NCBI RefSeq assembly: GCF_019175285.1
Contig: NC_056523.1
Location: 298,400,945 to 298,464,944, forward strand
Source: Sceloporus undulatus
Taxonomy: Eukaryota; Chordata; Lepidosauria; Squamata; Phrynosomatidae
DNA: 64,000 bases
Reading direction: 5' to 3'
How positions within the stretch are numbered: the stretch's first letter is position 1; every line of letters starts with the position of its first letter. The position numbers and the translations under genes are program-made. Of this stretch, positions 1 through 11,528 are shown piece after piece. The notes under the pieces are model-generated. The model ran no database searches and had not been told where the DNA came from. It worked only from the letters and a program-made list of their open reading frames with translations.

Positions 1-698
1 TGCGATCCAATGTTATTCGCAGTTTATTCCCACTTTGTTAAAAAAAAAAAAAAGAGGGAGGAGTCAGGATCATTATCTGGAATATCTCAGCAGACTGAAT
101 ATGAAGCGAACATGTTTGTGATTGCCAAGGATTAGTTTCTCTTAATTAAACAGGGCCAATGTTGCTTCTTAGCATGCAAAACCAGACTCCTTGAAAACGA
201 TGTGTTTTAATATGCATTTGATAGAGCACTACGGAGCTATCGTCTTTAAAAGAGATGGCTTTTTTTTAAAAGAGAGAATTATTTCTTAACTTAATTATGG
301 ATGCCAGGATATTCTTTATAATGAAAGTGAAGATCAGAATAAGTAGTCGGAATTACAGTAAAAAGGATGAATATGTGTGGCTACTAAAAACCCAAAGGAT
401 AGGGCACAGAATATATTTTTATGTCTGCCTACAGAAATCACAGCTGTCCTGAGGCAACAGACAATCCCAATGTGTTTACTGGTTGATCATGGAATAGCCA
501 GAAGCAATGCCTTCTGGTTATGGCTGTAGTTTTCCCATATATCCATGGAATTGAAACTGCTTGTATTTACAAACTAACATATTGTATGAACTGATTGTAA
601 AATATTTGTCTAAAGAATCCTCGGAGAAAACTTTAAAGGATTCTCCAACTCAACATGCTGTCTCATTCCCAGCTTTTTCTTCAGGATTTTAAAAATAA
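1..698. other. intronic or flanking DNA, nothing recognised
   Basis: AT-rich unique-looking sequence with an A13 run near 40-52. No gene, repeat or RNA is recognised. Confidence 0.5.
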
Positions 699-925
699 TC
701 TTGCACTGAAGCTGGCCATTTTGGAGATACCAAAATCGATGGATACTCAAGTCCCATGAATACAATGGTATTGTAAAATGCAGTCCCTATATAAAATGCC
801 AAAACAACGCCTTGAGAATTCATATATATTAAAATATTATCAAGGCATGGATAGTGAATCCATAGAAAGGAACAGTGGATATGGAAAGCTGACTGTACAG
901 TCAACCTTCATATAATTGGTAAAAA
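699..925. mobile_element. decayed Tigger/mariner-type MITE
   Basis: This copy resembles the element at 54244-54477: both share phrases such as GGATACTCAAGTCCCAT, a run like CCCTATATAAAATGCCAAAA, and a 3' end with ATGGATAGTGAATCCAT and GGATATGGA. It is non-coding and well decayed. Ends are approximate. The Tc1/mariner (pogo/Tigger-like) assignment is from general resemblance. Confidence 0.6.
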
Positions 926-1964
926 CCTTCTGGAAACAAAAGAGTTGAGACTTCTTTTTTAAAAGGTAATTAATCAGGGGTCTGTGCTCCATAGCAAAAT
1001 ATTAAAACCCAAACAAACTTATCTTAGATATAATTTCTTTTGAAGTTTAGGACCTTTAAAAACACAAAAACAAAACTAAAAAATCACCTTCTATTTATTT
1101 TGTTTTGTTTTGTCGTGTTTGATTTGATTTGGTTTTATCCTTACTTTTTATATACTGCAGGAAGAAATCACTTCTAAGTTATGGAGCATTTACATTTCTG
1201 CCATTCTTGCCACTGTATTTTTATTGGTGCTCTATAGTTCATGTGGCTCAAAATGCAGCCATTTGAACATCTTGGAATTTTTCACATTTTTTTCAGAGAG
1301 TTCTTTCCTCTTTAAGCCTGGGAACATGTGTTTTTATAGACTGGTAGGACTCTAGAATCTAAGCAATTTGGATTCTACTAGGTCATGACTAAGATTTTTA
1401 TAACATTTCCAAAACTCATAATCAGGGCATACTGAAGATTTATAGAGATTTCAGAAATTAAGCTCTGCCTATCAAAAATGGTCTCAACTGCCTTCTTCTA
1501 GTTTTTTTTTAATGATTATATTCCCTAGTTAAGCATTGATTCCTTTGCTTCTGAGATTAAACACATCATCTTCCCTGCAATATAATTTTTCAAAGTATGG
1601 TGGGATAAATTCAGTGAACTTGTTCTTGCATTAAATAATTAAGTCACTTTTTTATGCTGTTATTTTCATTTTGAGAAAATATGGGATGTATTTTATTTGT
1701 GTTTGAGATCTAACATAATTATATAAAGAATCAGAAAGTACTGCCCTTTGGGATGCTCTCTTGCTTATATAGTCTTAAGGCCATTTTTGTAACCCCAAGG
1801 GCCTCTAACCCTTTGAGGGTTGAGTTTTTTATTTTTCCCCCCAAGATCCATTAGCACCTGGGGGTGCTACTGGTCATTTACTTCATTATGGGGCTTTGGG
1901 AGGGGGCTTTCTTCAGCTTTTTTTTAAAGAACCAAGATAGACATTTTCTTAAACAGAAGGAATA
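926..1964. other. intronic DNA, nothing recognised
   Basis: AT-rich sequence with T-runs and a (TTTTG)-like stretch near 1100-1130. No coding potential or repeat signature is recognised. It abuts the A-rich 3' tail of the L2 element on the right. Confidence 0.5.
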
Positions 1965-4380
1965 TAAATAAATAATAATAAAATTTTTTATTTTATACCG
2001 CCCTTCCAAAGATCAGGGCGGTTACAACAGTAAAAACAATGCAACATACAAAAATACATTACAGATTAAAAACAGATACAACAAAACAGAATAAAAGCCC
2101 TGTTAGCCAATCCTTGCCAATAAAAGGAGAAGGGAGGCCTACTGGACTTTAATCGGGGAATGCAGCCTGAAATAGAAGGGTTTTAGATCCCTTCTAAATT
2201 GGGCCAGGGAGGTGGCCGAGCGGAGCTCTGTGGCCAGCGTGTTCCAAAGGGCCGGGGCGGCGATGGAAAATGTCTTCCTCGTGGTGGGGGTAAGCCTGGC
2301 CCCTGGCACACCTAATAGTTGCTGCCCAGATGTCAGGGTGCGGGACGAATAGTACGGGGAGAGGCGGTCCTCAGGTATCCTGGGCCCAAGCCATTTAGGG
2401 CTTTATAGGTCATCACCAACACCTTATATTGTGCCGGAAGCAAATAGGCAGCCAATGCAGACTTTTAGCACCGATGTAATATGGCTGGCCCTGGAAGTAC
2501 CAGGGACCAGCCTGGCTGCCATATCCTGTACCATTTGTAGCTTCCGGGTTTGGTAAAGGGTTGCCCCATGTAGAGTGCGTTGCAGAAATCCAATCTCGAG
2601 GTTACCAGAGCGTGTACTACCGTTTCAAGGTCCCCTGGCCAGGTATGGTGTAATAGCCGAAGCTATAACAGGTGTTCTTGACCGTCGCATTCACCTGACA
2701 GTCAGGTGAGCGACGAGTCAAGAAGCACCCCCAGACTGGCACAGAGTCCTTCACAGGAAGCGTGACCCCGTTCAGGACAGGTGGAACTACCGCCATTCCT
2801 GGACCAGGGAACCTATCACAAGTACCTCGCGTTTCTCTGGATTCAGCTTGAGTCGGTTTTCCCCTCATCCAGCCCATTACTGACTCCAGGCACGCCACGA
2901 GAGGAGAGACGCCATCCTCAGTCACTGCATCAGTCGAGACATAGAGAAAATTATTTGGGGGTCATCAGCGTACTGATAACCCCACGCCCCAGTCTCCGAT
3001 GATCTCTCCCAGCGGTTTCAGGTAATGTTAAATAGCATGAGAGACAGAATGGCTCCTTGAGGGACCCCAGTTTTAAGGGCCCTCTCATCGGAGCACACGT
3101 TCCAGCTGCACACACGGGACCTCCCAGAGAGGTAGGACCGGAACCACTGGACGCAGTGCCCCCGATTCCACTTGCCAGGCGCCCCAGAAGGTACCATGGT
3201 CGGGGTATCGAAAGCCGCTGAGATGTCCAAGAGCACCAACAGGGACCCGCTTCCCCTGTCGATGCCCAGACGGAGATCATCGACCAAGGCGACCATGGCC
3301 GTCTCAACCCCGTAACCCGCCCGGAAGCCAGTTTGAAATGGGTCCAGATAATCCTTTTCATCCAAGACCGCCTGAAGCTGATTGCAACCGCCCTCTCGAT
3401 CACTTCCCCAAAAATGGCAGCAGTGAAACTGGCCGATAATATTAGTACCAGGGGGTCGAGGGAGGGCTTTTTATAAAGGTTTTACAATGGCCAATTTTAA
3501 AACAGATGGAAATTGCCCTTCCTCAAGGATGTATTAATAATCCGGGTAACAGAAGTTACCGCCGGTCCCCCCTGGGCCGCTAACCAAGGAGGACAGGGAT
3601 CGAGAGAGCAGTCGTCTTCCGAACACTTCCGAGGATCTTGTCCACATCATCGGTACTTACCAACTCAAACCAATCCAGTTTAATGGAGTCTACGGAGGCT
3701 CTGACGCCTCTACACTAGGTTCTGCTTGAATGTCGCGTTAAGACCTTCGCTTATCCGAGAGTTTTATCCGCGAAGAAGTTATTAAATTGGTCACAGCAGG
3801 CCTTAGAAGGTTCGAGGATCTGGTTCGGGGCGGGAGGGAGCTGAGTCAGCTCCCTGACCACCCTGAACAACTCTGCTGGGACGCGACTCCGCGGATGCGA
3901 CACGAGCACCATAGAACGAGTTCTTAGCTGCTCGTATCGCCTCTCCGTAGTCCTCTAACAGTTGGTCTAGGAGAGCCTTGTTGTCTAAGCGAAGGTGTTT
4001 CTGCCAACGGCACTCTAGCCGTCGCAGTTCCCGCTTCCTGCCCGGAGATCTTCCGTGTACCAGGGCTACGCTTGGAGGCGGGTCTGAGAAGGCGCTTGGG
4101 AGCGATATGTGTATAGCCCTAGAGGACCGGTATCCAGATACTAGTCAGGGCAATCAACAGAGTCGCCGTCATTCCAACCATGTATCCCTCTAGGGCTCTG
4201 GAACCTTTTGGGTTCCATCAGCCTTCGAGGGTGGACCATCCTAATAGGTCCACCACCCCCGGGGGGGATCTGGGTAGAGACCTTGATTTTTGCCTCCACA
4301 GGAAATATCCGTCCATGACCAAGGGGTGCACATTTCTCCAGTAAAAACTGCAAAGGCTTTTCCCTCAGAATTTGAGGAGT
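1965..4380 (-). mobile_element. L2-type LINE, 5'-truncated, minus strand
   Basis: Read on the minus strand, this is the 3' 2.4 kb of an L2-like non-LTR retrotransposon. The reverse-transcriptase core lies at about 3018-3403. It has the phrase DPFQTGFRAGYGVETAMVAL, then LLVLLDISAAFDT, a motif of the form WFRSYLSGR and the GVPQG box. The 3' end has the paired ACCGCCCT / AGGGCGGT stem found in L2 and L2-tailed SINEs, followed by an AT-rich tail at 1965-2000. The region at 3800-4200 encodes the basic stretch and inter-domain linker of ORF2 in broken frames. Several frame breaks make it inactive. It is only moderately decayed compared with the L2 pieces at 42.9-44.4 kb. Confidence 0.88.
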
Positions 4381-4611
4381 TTTTCAGAGGCCCCCTTGCA
4401 AAAAGCCCAAACTCCTACAAATGCCATGTGGCTGGATCACATTCTATTTCACTGGAATGAAGAGTATTTTAAACATGTAGACCTTCCCCAGGTTAAAGCT
4501 ACAACCTTGTGGTCACTGATTTGGGAGTAAATTCAGGTGTGTTCAATGGGGGTTTATTTCAGAGTAGATGGGCATAGAATTGCACTTTGCAGCTCTCAGT
4601 AGTCCTACTGG

Positions 4612-4853
4612 AATGTAAGGCCTGTTAAAGACTGACAAAATAAAGCTGGTTCGGGTCTCTTTGGAGGTATGCTATTTAAATGATGCATGGGTCCTAAGAG
4701 TCCGGAAGTCCAACCAAAGCCACACTCCATTCCTAAGCACTGGAGTGCAGCTTTGGTGCAGCTTCCGGATTCTTAGGATGCATGCATCATTTAAATAGCA
4801 TACCTCCAAAGAGACCCGAAGCAGCTTTATTTTGGCAGTCTGTAACAGGCCTA
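4612..4853. mobile_element. palindromic foldback MITE (hAT-like)
   Basis: Two arms of about 115 bp face each other around position 4738. The outer end AGGCCTGTTA matches its partner TAACAGGCCT, and inner parts such as GAGGTATGCTATTTAAATGA are repeated in inverted form. It shares internal sequence and ends with the shorter copy at 35145-35296. The AGGCCTGTTA-type terminus is similar to those of the multi-hairpin family. No clean target duplication was found. Confidence 0.85.
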
Positions 4854-5287
4854 AGTCTTATTGATTCTAATAGGAGTTACTACTTATAATAGAACCAGCG
4901 TAGGATTGCATTCTGTGCCTCCTTGAGGTTAATGGAACAAATCATTTGCAACTAGTCCAAGACCACTCATTTTAGTGAGTCACAATTAACTAGCTAGATG
5001 TTAAAGCAATTGCTAATATCAACTAAAGTACACTCATTGAATGAGTGGGACCTAGTTTGATTCAGTGGTTCTGTAATTTACTACTAGAGACAGAGCACCA
5101 AGTGGTGCTCCTAACCACCCATTCAACTCAAGGTACATAGTATTCAAAGCCAGACAATTTATTTTGGAACGGCTAGCAAAAAATCCCAGCAAGCACTTCT
5201 TCCTATCCCTAGCTGTAAAAATACAGTAATAACATATTAATTAGCTAACAATTTGCTCCACTCACAAGTCTGGAAATCCAAAGACTG
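4854..5287. other. intronic DNA, nothing recognised
   Basis: Unique-looking AT-rich sequence between two non-autonomous DNA elements. No gene or repeat is recognised. Confidence 0.45.
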
Positions 5288-5636
5288 AGGCGCGTTACAG
5301 ACCGCCAGAAAGCGGCGGTCTGCCTGCGCCATCGTTAGCGGCAGTGAGAAGCTCCAGCGGCCAAACTGCGAGGCTTCCCGCCAAAATGGCGCTTCTTCTT
5401 GCGCCATGGAAATAATGTGGCGAGGCACCAATGGCGCACTCGCCACGTCATTTCCACGGTGCGACGTCCGGACGCTATGCGTCTGCGGCGTCAACATGGC
5501 AGCCCCCATCTGTATAGGATGCTGCCATTTTATATGTGCAGAGCGCGTACTAGGGTTAGGGGCGTGAAGAAGTCACGCCCCTTCCTGACCCTAATACGTG
5601 CTCTGTGCGTACTATATGCCCGTGCGGAACGGGCCT
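5288..5636. mobile_element. multi-hairpin GC-rich MITE, copy A
   Basis: GC-rich island in AT-rich intron. The ends pair imperfectly (AGGCGCGTTACAG on the left, ...GGAACGGGCCT on the right). Inside is a series of hairpins, in order: GACCGCC/GGCGGTC; an AAGC-type stem; GGCGC/GCGCC; a GTGGCGA/TCGCCAC stem; GACGC/GCGTC; ATGGCAG/CTGCCAT; and a long stem with CTAGGGTTAGGGGCGTG against CACGCCCC and CCCTAA. The same order of stems, with different bases, occurs in copies B (37.2 kb, inverted) and D (58.0 kb). No coding capacity. Confidence 0.75.
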
Positions 5637-6384
5637 GAGGGAACTTTCTTCTTATAGTTAATGGTTGGGCCAGTCCTACCAGTGAAATCTTTCTAAGTCA
5701 AGACCTTAGTGGGTTGAATGCCCCCTTCCAGTGAACCTCACTGATCTGCGCTGGGACTATAAAAATGCATGCATGTCTATTGGTCCATCATCTGATGTGA
5801 TTTGGGACACATCTATAAAACTCAATCATTCCTGGATACTGTTGTTGTTACAGTATTTTTTATGGAGAATCCTCTCTCCCCTTCCCTCTTTATAAATTGG
5901 GCAACTGTCACTTACGCCCCCCACCCCCACTTTGGATTTGAAATCTTTCAAAACGTTTTCTCCTGAGGTAGGCAGTTATGTGCCACCCAAACGTTTTGAA
6001 CTACAGTTGCCATAACCTGTGATCGCTGGACATGCTTTCGGAGGCTGAAGGAAATTGCAGTTCAAAACACTGATGGAGCACCAGCTTGCCTGTCCATGTT
6101 TCACATGCATGCCCTGGATTGGATTACATCTATCACATACTGAGGCAGGAAAAAAGGGGGTGGAAAATCATCAAGAAATATGCCAAACAGCCACAAAAAT
6201 ATACAAAAATGTGACAGTTGTTCTTTATTTACTCCTAAACTAACCCAAAATTAAAAAGCCAAACCAAGACAAAAAATTAAAGATCAAACAAAACCAAAAG
6301 TGACTTCTGATATTGGCATTAGGTCAGCTGGAGTACGTTATTGTGGCATGGAAGCCCTAAAAGTGGCATAATTGGCCACTCCTG
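5637..6384. other. intronic DNA with a possible hAT-like remnant
   Basis: Mostly unique sequence. Around 5975-6075 lie phrases such as GTTTTGAACTACAGTTGCC and its approximate inverse GAAATTGCAGTTCAAAAC. These resemble the ends of a decayed foldback DNA element that is common elsewhere in the window. Confidence 0.4.
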
Positions 6385-6560
6385 CAGGAATTAGAGCATT
6401 GGATCTTAGGAAGATGTCTTAGTCAGACAGCTTGTCCAGCTAGCCCAGGGTTTCATCCAGCATTCATTGCCAGGCTTACCCGAAGATGCTGAGGATTAAA
6501 CCTGGGGATTTCTGCCTGCAAGGCATGTGATGCTCCACTGAGCTACAGTTCTTTGCCCAA
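6385..6560 (-). mobile_element. tRNA-derived SINE, minus strand
   Basis: On the reverse strand the head reads GTAGCTCAGTGG, a pol III A-box-like sequence. Further on is GGTTTAATCC, a B-box-like sequence, preceded by a run like CTTGCAGGCAGAAATCCC. The body continues with a segment shared with the copy at 9075-9195. It is a decayed SINE rather than a tRNA gene, because no cloverleaf closes. Confidence 0.65.
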
Positions 6561-6698
6561 GGCCTCCATTTCTCTTTAGCTTCACCTTGCTGAATTACTT
6601 TGCAGCCATGCCTGGTAGGATTGCTTGAGAATGACTTTTGTCTCACAAGGAATGTTGGTTACTCTCTTTCTGTACTCAAACTACCATTCCGCCATCAC

Positions 6699-6792
6699 TC
6701 AGATCTTGTAGCATCTTTGAGACTAACAGAGAGAAAGAAAGAAGTTGGTAGATTTACTTAAATGTACTTCCTCAAATGCTCCATGACTTAAT
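6699..6792 (+). repeat. interspersed repeat of unknown class (TTGTAGCACCTTTGAGACTAA type)
   Basis: It contains CTTGTAGCATCTTTGAGACT followed by a GAAAGAAAGAAGTTGG-like phrase and CTTCCTCAAATGC. Related pieces lie at 24838-24916, 41400-41515 (inverted) and 56035-56105. I recognise it as a repeat common in reptile genomes but cannot assign the class. Confidence 0.6.
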
Positions 6793-8084
6793 TCCACTAT
6801 TACCTCATTCTGCAAACAGACTAATACACATAATAACTATGTAATCCTCAAATGAGGAGAAGATCAGGAAACCCGAAACATGTGTGGGTGGAAGTTTGAG
6901 TTAGCCAGCCAGACAGCCGCACTGCTAACTATGCAGCTCTGGGAGGGTGGGTGGCGGGATATGATATATTTTGAAAATTGATGTGACCTTTTCACAGAAA
7001 GATTTCCCTTAATTATATCTCAGTGCTTAACAGGGCAAACTTGATGCTGATTGGAGATATTTCTCTCTTCTTTTCTTTCCCTTTTTCTTTTCTTACACAT
7101 TCATACAAGTCATTAAAAATACATTGAGGAGTTTGTAGTGCCTAGTAAGAAGATTAACACAATATGTATATATTATCTTGTGTTTTATCATTGTGGCATA
7201 AATGAAGGTTGCTTTTCAATGCAGCATGTACATTTGGACTGAGAAACGGCTAATTGCAGCCCATCTACTCACACATTGCCTCCATTGTGATCATCCCCAA
7301 GAGCTGCATTCACACAACATCCCAGAACTGTGTCTGCTAGATCTGACTTCCATATGCTCATTAGAAGCACCAAACTGAGCCTGCCTCTGTTCAATGTGTG
7401 TGTTTTGCAGCTTCTCATATCAGCCATATTAAGGCTGTAAAGAATATTCACAAATTCTCTCATCCTCAGCAAGAAAAAGTATATGAGATTGGGATGCCCT
7501 GCCAAAAAAAGGGGGGGAGGGGGTGTTCTCTCATATGAGAACAAAATAACTGAAGTTCTACATCCCTAGATAATGCAGAATTTACTCTAGAGCTTATCCA
7601 CAAATAGACTGTGTTCATTACTTCAGACAAGCTCCTGAAATTATGAGAATGCCAGAAGGAAGGTACTGCCTCTTTCTTCCTATATTATGTATTTATTCAC
7701 AATCAGAGGTTTATAAAGTTATTTTTTGGATCAAGTTCTGAGGATCTCCAGAATCATTAACATTATGGTCTATCCAGGGATGCACAACCTTTGTGCCTTC
7801 ACAGGCCACATGAGTAGTGTACCTCCTTTTGTCCTCCAGTTCATGGTCAGCCCTGCCTTTAGGCAGACTGCAGCAGCCACCATAGACTGTAGCTCTGGGA
7901 TGCCACAAACAGATAGTTCACTTGTTATTAATTTCATTATTATTATTTTATTATGGTTTTACGTTCAGGGCGAGGAAGCTGTGTTATTTTCTGCTCTGGG
8001 TTCCAAATTAATGTGTCTTACTTTGACAACCATACATCTTGACTTGGAAGTGGGATGGTGGTGTATGAACAAGGGTATTGATGG
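6793..8084. other. intronic DNA, weak old repeat traces only
   Basis: Mostly unique sequence. Around 7771-7900 a phrase like CAGGGATGCACAACCTTTGTGCC resembles the CAGGGGTNGGCAAC end of the hAT elements described below, so an old relative may lie there. No coding exon is recognised. Confidence 0.4.
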
Positions 8085-8150
8085 CAGGGAAACTCATTCA
8101 TAGGGTGCCATAAGTCAAAGTTGACTTGACGGCAGTTAACAACAGCAATT
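8085..8150 (+). mobile_element. SINE or Bov-B 3' tail fragment
   Basis: The string GGTGCCATAAGTCAAAGTTG, followed by ACTTGACGGCAGTTAACAAC, matches the 3' tail shared by Bov-B and Bov-B-tailed squamate SINEs. Only the tail is present. Confidence 0.6.
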
Positions 8151-8270
8151 GTTAATGTCTTTGCCTACTCCCCATGGAACCCATCAGTTTGATGCACACA
8201 TCAGAGCACAAATGGCATGTATGTCTTTTTAAATTTGAGAAATATTTGGGATACTGAATGAAATTTTTTT

Positions 8271-8465
8271 TCTAATAATAATAATAATAATAATAATAAT
8301 GATAATATTTATTTATACCCCGCTCTTCAGCCAAGGCAATCAGAGTGGCTTACAATTTGTAAATTAGACATTTCCCTTCCCTCAGGCTAACAATCTTACC
8401 TACATAGATTTTAAATACTGTCCATATTCAAGAATTTAGGCAGACAGGTCTGCTCACTACGATTT
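8271..8465 (-). mobile_element. LINE/SINE tail (GCGGGGTATAAATA type), minus strand
   Basis: Read in reverse it has CCTGAGGGAAGGGAAATGTC, then TTGTAAGCCACTCTGA and GGCTGAAGAGCGGGGTATAA, ending in an (ATT)n tract at 8271-8302. The same 3' end is at 51165-51290 on the plus strand. Confidence 0.7.
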
Positions 8466-8904
8466 TTAAGGAGGGAGCGCTCCCTGCTGTTGGTTAAAAG
8501 CAATTGCTACAATGACACTAAATATTTGTTTTCCTCACTAGTCATTAGATGGAAAAGAGAATTACAAAGTGAGAGAACTTTCTTTGAAAGTCATCTAGGT
8601 TAAGTCGATGCTAGTGCAGGAAATCTACCTCTTCTGCATTCCTGATATGTTTTAAACAATATTGGCGTTTATAATTATTGGTTTTTTTTAATGTTTTTTG
8701 ACAGCTGATTTTTAAGGAATGGTTTTAAATTTGGTTGTGCATTGTTTTGGACATTCTGCTGGGTAGAGAAGCAATGGATAAATAGAGGAAGAAATGAATA
8801 AATAAAGGCCTATCTGTTCCACAGTGAAGTTGCTTGGACCATCAGGAAGTTTTTCTTAGTATTGAGTTGAAATCCCCCCCCCCCCATTTAAATCCATTGG
8901 TTCG
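8466..8904. other. intronic DNA, nothing recognised
   Basis: AT-rich sequence ending in a C11-type run at about 8873-8885. No feature recognised. Confidence 0.4.
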
Positions 8905-9020
8905 GATTAATTTTTTTTTTACTTTATTATATTTTATGTGCATCCTGTCTTTCCCTCAATAAGGAACCCAAGGCAGCTCATAGAGATTAAAACAAAATAC
9001 AGCAAAATCAGTAAAACCAC
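8905..9020 (-). mobile_element. L2-like LINE tail, minus strand
   Basis: A T-rich start is followed by ACTTTATTATATTTTATGTG and AAGGCAGCTCATAGAGATTA. In reverse this gives the GAGCTGCCTTGGG...ATAAA pattern of L2-like 3' ends. Low information content; family tentative. Confidence 0.45.
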
Positions 9021-9074
9021 AATAGAAAGCATGTTTGTTCTGTTGGCTGTCTGACAGCAGATATTTGAAGTCAG

Positions 9075-9195
9075 GAACACAGGAATCTTGCCTTTTATGG
9101 AATTAAATCACTGGTCTATCTAGTTCAGCAATATCTACATGGATTAGGGTTTAAGGAAGCAGTCATTGTCAGCCCTAACTGTGGATGCCAGGGGC
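9075..9195 (-). mobile_element. tRNA-type SINE body, minus strand
   Basis: It contains CTGGTCTATCTAGTTCAGCA and GTGGATGCCAGGGGCTGAA. These are the body of the same SINE family as 6385-6560; the tRNA-like head is missing. Confidence 0.55.
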
Positions 9196-9390
9196 TGAAA
9201 AGTGAGCTGCAACAGTTTCCTAATCCTGTTGTAGCAGAAAATATGCAATCACAGCTTTGTTTACCATCTTAATTAATGATTTTATAATAAACAAGACTTG
9301 TGTGGCTTATACTGAAGGAGCCTTGTTAAGTTATCCACATTTCATGGAATCATAGAATCTTACAGTTGGGACTGCAAGGATGATCTAGTC

Positions 9391-10184
9391 CAGGGGTAGG
9401 CAAACTTTTTGAGCCGGGGGCCGGGTTGCTGTGCCTCAGGCGACTGGGGGGCCGAAGCCGTGGGTGGAGCTTCAACCCTCCGGGGCGGGGCCACATGCCG
9501 GGGGTGGAGCTTCCACCCTCCGGGGCGGGGCCACATGCTGGGGGTGGAGCTTCCACACTCCGGGGGCCAGGCCTCCCCATCTTTGCTGGCCCCTGATGGG
9601 GCCCCAGGCCCCGTCAGAGACCGGCAAAAAAGCTGGTGGGGGCTGCCAGCGCTGGAGGGCCCCCTGGAGGGCCCCAGCGACGTCACCGGGCCCCCCGGAG
9701 GCCCCCTGCTGCCGTCGGAGCCCTCCCGGAGGGCCCCAGAGACGGCAAAGGGCCCCCCAGAGGTCCCCTGCCGCCGTCGGAGCCCTCCCTGAGGGCCCCA
9801 GCAATGGCAAAGGGCCCCCTAGAGGCCCCCTGCTGCCGTCGGAGCCCTCCTGGAGGGCCCCAGCGACAGCAAAGGGCCCCCAGAGGCCCCCTGCCGCTTC
9901 AGAGCCCTCCTGGAGGGCCCCAGCGATGGCAGCAGGCCTCCTGAGGCCCGCGCCTCTGCCGCCGCTGCCGCCCGTCGCAGCTTTTCACCGCTCTGGGCGC
10001 CGCCATTTTGGGTGCAAAAATGGCGCCGCCCATGCCCCAGAGGCTGCTATGGGGGGGGGAATTTTTTCGCCCAAAATGGCGGCTCCCAGAGCGGCAAAAA
10101 GCCGTGATGGGTAGCCGCGGCGGCGGCAATGGCAGGCCTCCGCGGGCCGCATCTGGCCCTCGGGCCGGAGGTTGCCGACCCTTG
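9391..10184. mobile_element. non-autonomous hAT element, copy 1, inside a CR1
   Basis: Ends are CAGGGGTAGGCAAAC and GTTGCCGACCCTTG, and the copy is flanked by a perfect 8-bp duplication ATCTAGTC (9383-9390 and 10185-10192). The interior is very GC-rich. It holds about three 39-bp repeats of a GGTGGAGCTTCCACCCTCC type near 9455-9560, then about four repeats of roughly 65 bp (GGAGGGCCCCAGCGA type) from 9655 to 9940, then a segment with GCCGCCATTTTGGG and its inverse AAAATGGCGGC. The long ORFs here are by-products of GC-rich tandem repeats. The perfect duplication suggests a young insertion. Confidence 0.92.
9655..9940. repeat. GC-rich minisatellite inside hAT copy 1
   Basis: About four imperfect units of 60-66 bp, each with GGAGCCCTCC, GAGGGCCCCAG and GCAAAGGGCCCCC. 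Units differ by a few bases. It is part of the transposed element. Confidence 0.8.
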
Positions 10185-10525
10185 ATCTAGTCCAACACTC
10201 TGTTTGTTGTGCAGGAATACACAATTAAAGCACTCCTGAAAGATGCTAATCCAACCTCTGTTTAAAAACCTCCAAATATGCAGAGCCCACCTCCCTACTT
10301 GAGGCGGTCCATTTCACTGTTGAACAGCTCTTACAGGAAAGAAGTTCTTCCTAATGTTTAGATGGAATTTCTTCCTGTAATTTTAACCCATTGATTCATG
10401 CTCTAGTTCCTGGAGAAGCAGAAAACAAGCCTACTCCATCTTCTACATGACTCTAGATATTTAAAGATAGCTGTCAGACACAAGCATACTTTCCTCTCCT
10501 CTCAGAGACTGAACTCCAGAGACTG

Positions 10526-11408
10526 ACCTCAAAGACAAAGATTTATATTGCACGTTCTTCCTCTAGGTCGTTCAGGTTAAGGTACTTTGAGTGCATACCA
10601 TTTCATCTTCAGAACTCAGTCAGATAGATTAGGCTAAGAATTTACCCAGTCATGGTTAAATAGAAATTTGATTCTGGATCTTGTCACTCCAAGTCTGAAT
10701 AAATCCATTGACTCTCTGAAACTGAATCACCACTAATACATTACAATACCTCAATGCCTTCCTTCTTTGTTCCTGATTTATTGCTCTGATTTTATTGTGC
10801 AGTTGTAAAGACTCCACATTTAATATGGAGAGTATGCAACAATGTTGGATATATGCATACATGCCCACCATGGAGAGGTGGACTGCATTTATACTTAATT
10901 GATATAATTATTTCTGAAATGTGCATCTCTGTATATCCAGAGGTATATGCAAATTCTATGGCAAGTGCCAGCTCTTCTCCATGAGTCTGCACTCATTCTT
11001 GGTCATTCTTTTATGGTGATGTTTTTGCATGATGTAGATGGCAAATCAGAGTGGATTAAATAGAGATAATAGTTTTAAAGAAGCAAATAAAAGTAGAGAA
11101 GATGCTTGTTGAATTAGGGATGTAAAACTTTGTAAATTTTGTTTTTGCAGACAAGAACAAATAATTTTACAATTTTTCTCATTAATTCTCATGCATGTGC
11201 AGAAAAAGATATTTTCTGTCCAAAAATGTTATTATATACACATGAAAAACCAGGTGTATTTTTCACACAGAAAAAGTCCTAAACTGCAGAGATTTTCATC
11301 TGTGTAGGATACTCCGTCTCAGAGTTTCCCAAACTTTGAGAAATTAATTTCCAACAATTTTGAAAAAGTGTTAAAATATCAGATGTATTGCTATTCTGGT
11401 TCCTTCCG
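10526..11408. other. intronic DNA, nothing recognised
   Basis: AT-rich unique-looking sequence without exon or repeat signature, except a weak CAGAGTTTCCCAAACTTTGA phrase near 11321 that resembles a hAT end. Confidence 0.4.
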
Positions 11409-11528
11409 GTTCAAGCCTTGAGGAGAGACAGGAAAGAAATAAAATGTATTACTACTACTACTACTACTACTACTATTATTAGTAGTAGTATTAGTAGTAC
11501 AGTAGTAGTAATAGTAGTAGTAGTACTG
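11409..11528. repeat. L2-like tail with an (ACT)n/(AGT)n self-complementary triplet tract
   Basis: A short L2-like 3' tail (GAGGAGAGACAGGAAAGAAA, then TAAAATG) runs into about nine ACT triplets and then, after ATTATT, into AGT triplets with interruptions. The two halves are complementary, so the tract can fold on itself. Confidence 0.65.

Larger units (their letters stand above)
9343..10525 (-). mobile_element. CR1 LINE 3' end, minus strand, split by a hAT element
   Basis: The left piece (9343-9390) holds the CR1 terminal motif in reverse (GGAATCATAGAATCTTACAG, then TTGGGACTGCAAGGATGATC). The right piece (10193 to about 10525) continues with TCCAACACTCTG, AACCTCTGTTTAAAAACCTC and a further CR1 C-terminal-coding stretch. 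The hAT element at 9391-10184 separates them, so the CR1 is older. Only the 3' part of the LINE is present. Confidence 0.88.

Noticed and set aside
9431-10114. Long ORFs (up to 227 codons) on both strands in a GC-rich block
   Set aside because: They lie wholly inside a hAT element with terminal repeats and an 8-bp target duplication, and the predicted protein is Pro/Gly/Ala-rich tandem repeat. No transposase motif.
9400-10180. Possible CpG island or promoter
   Set aside because: The GC-rich block is exactly bounded by the hAT ends, so base composition is explained by the element.
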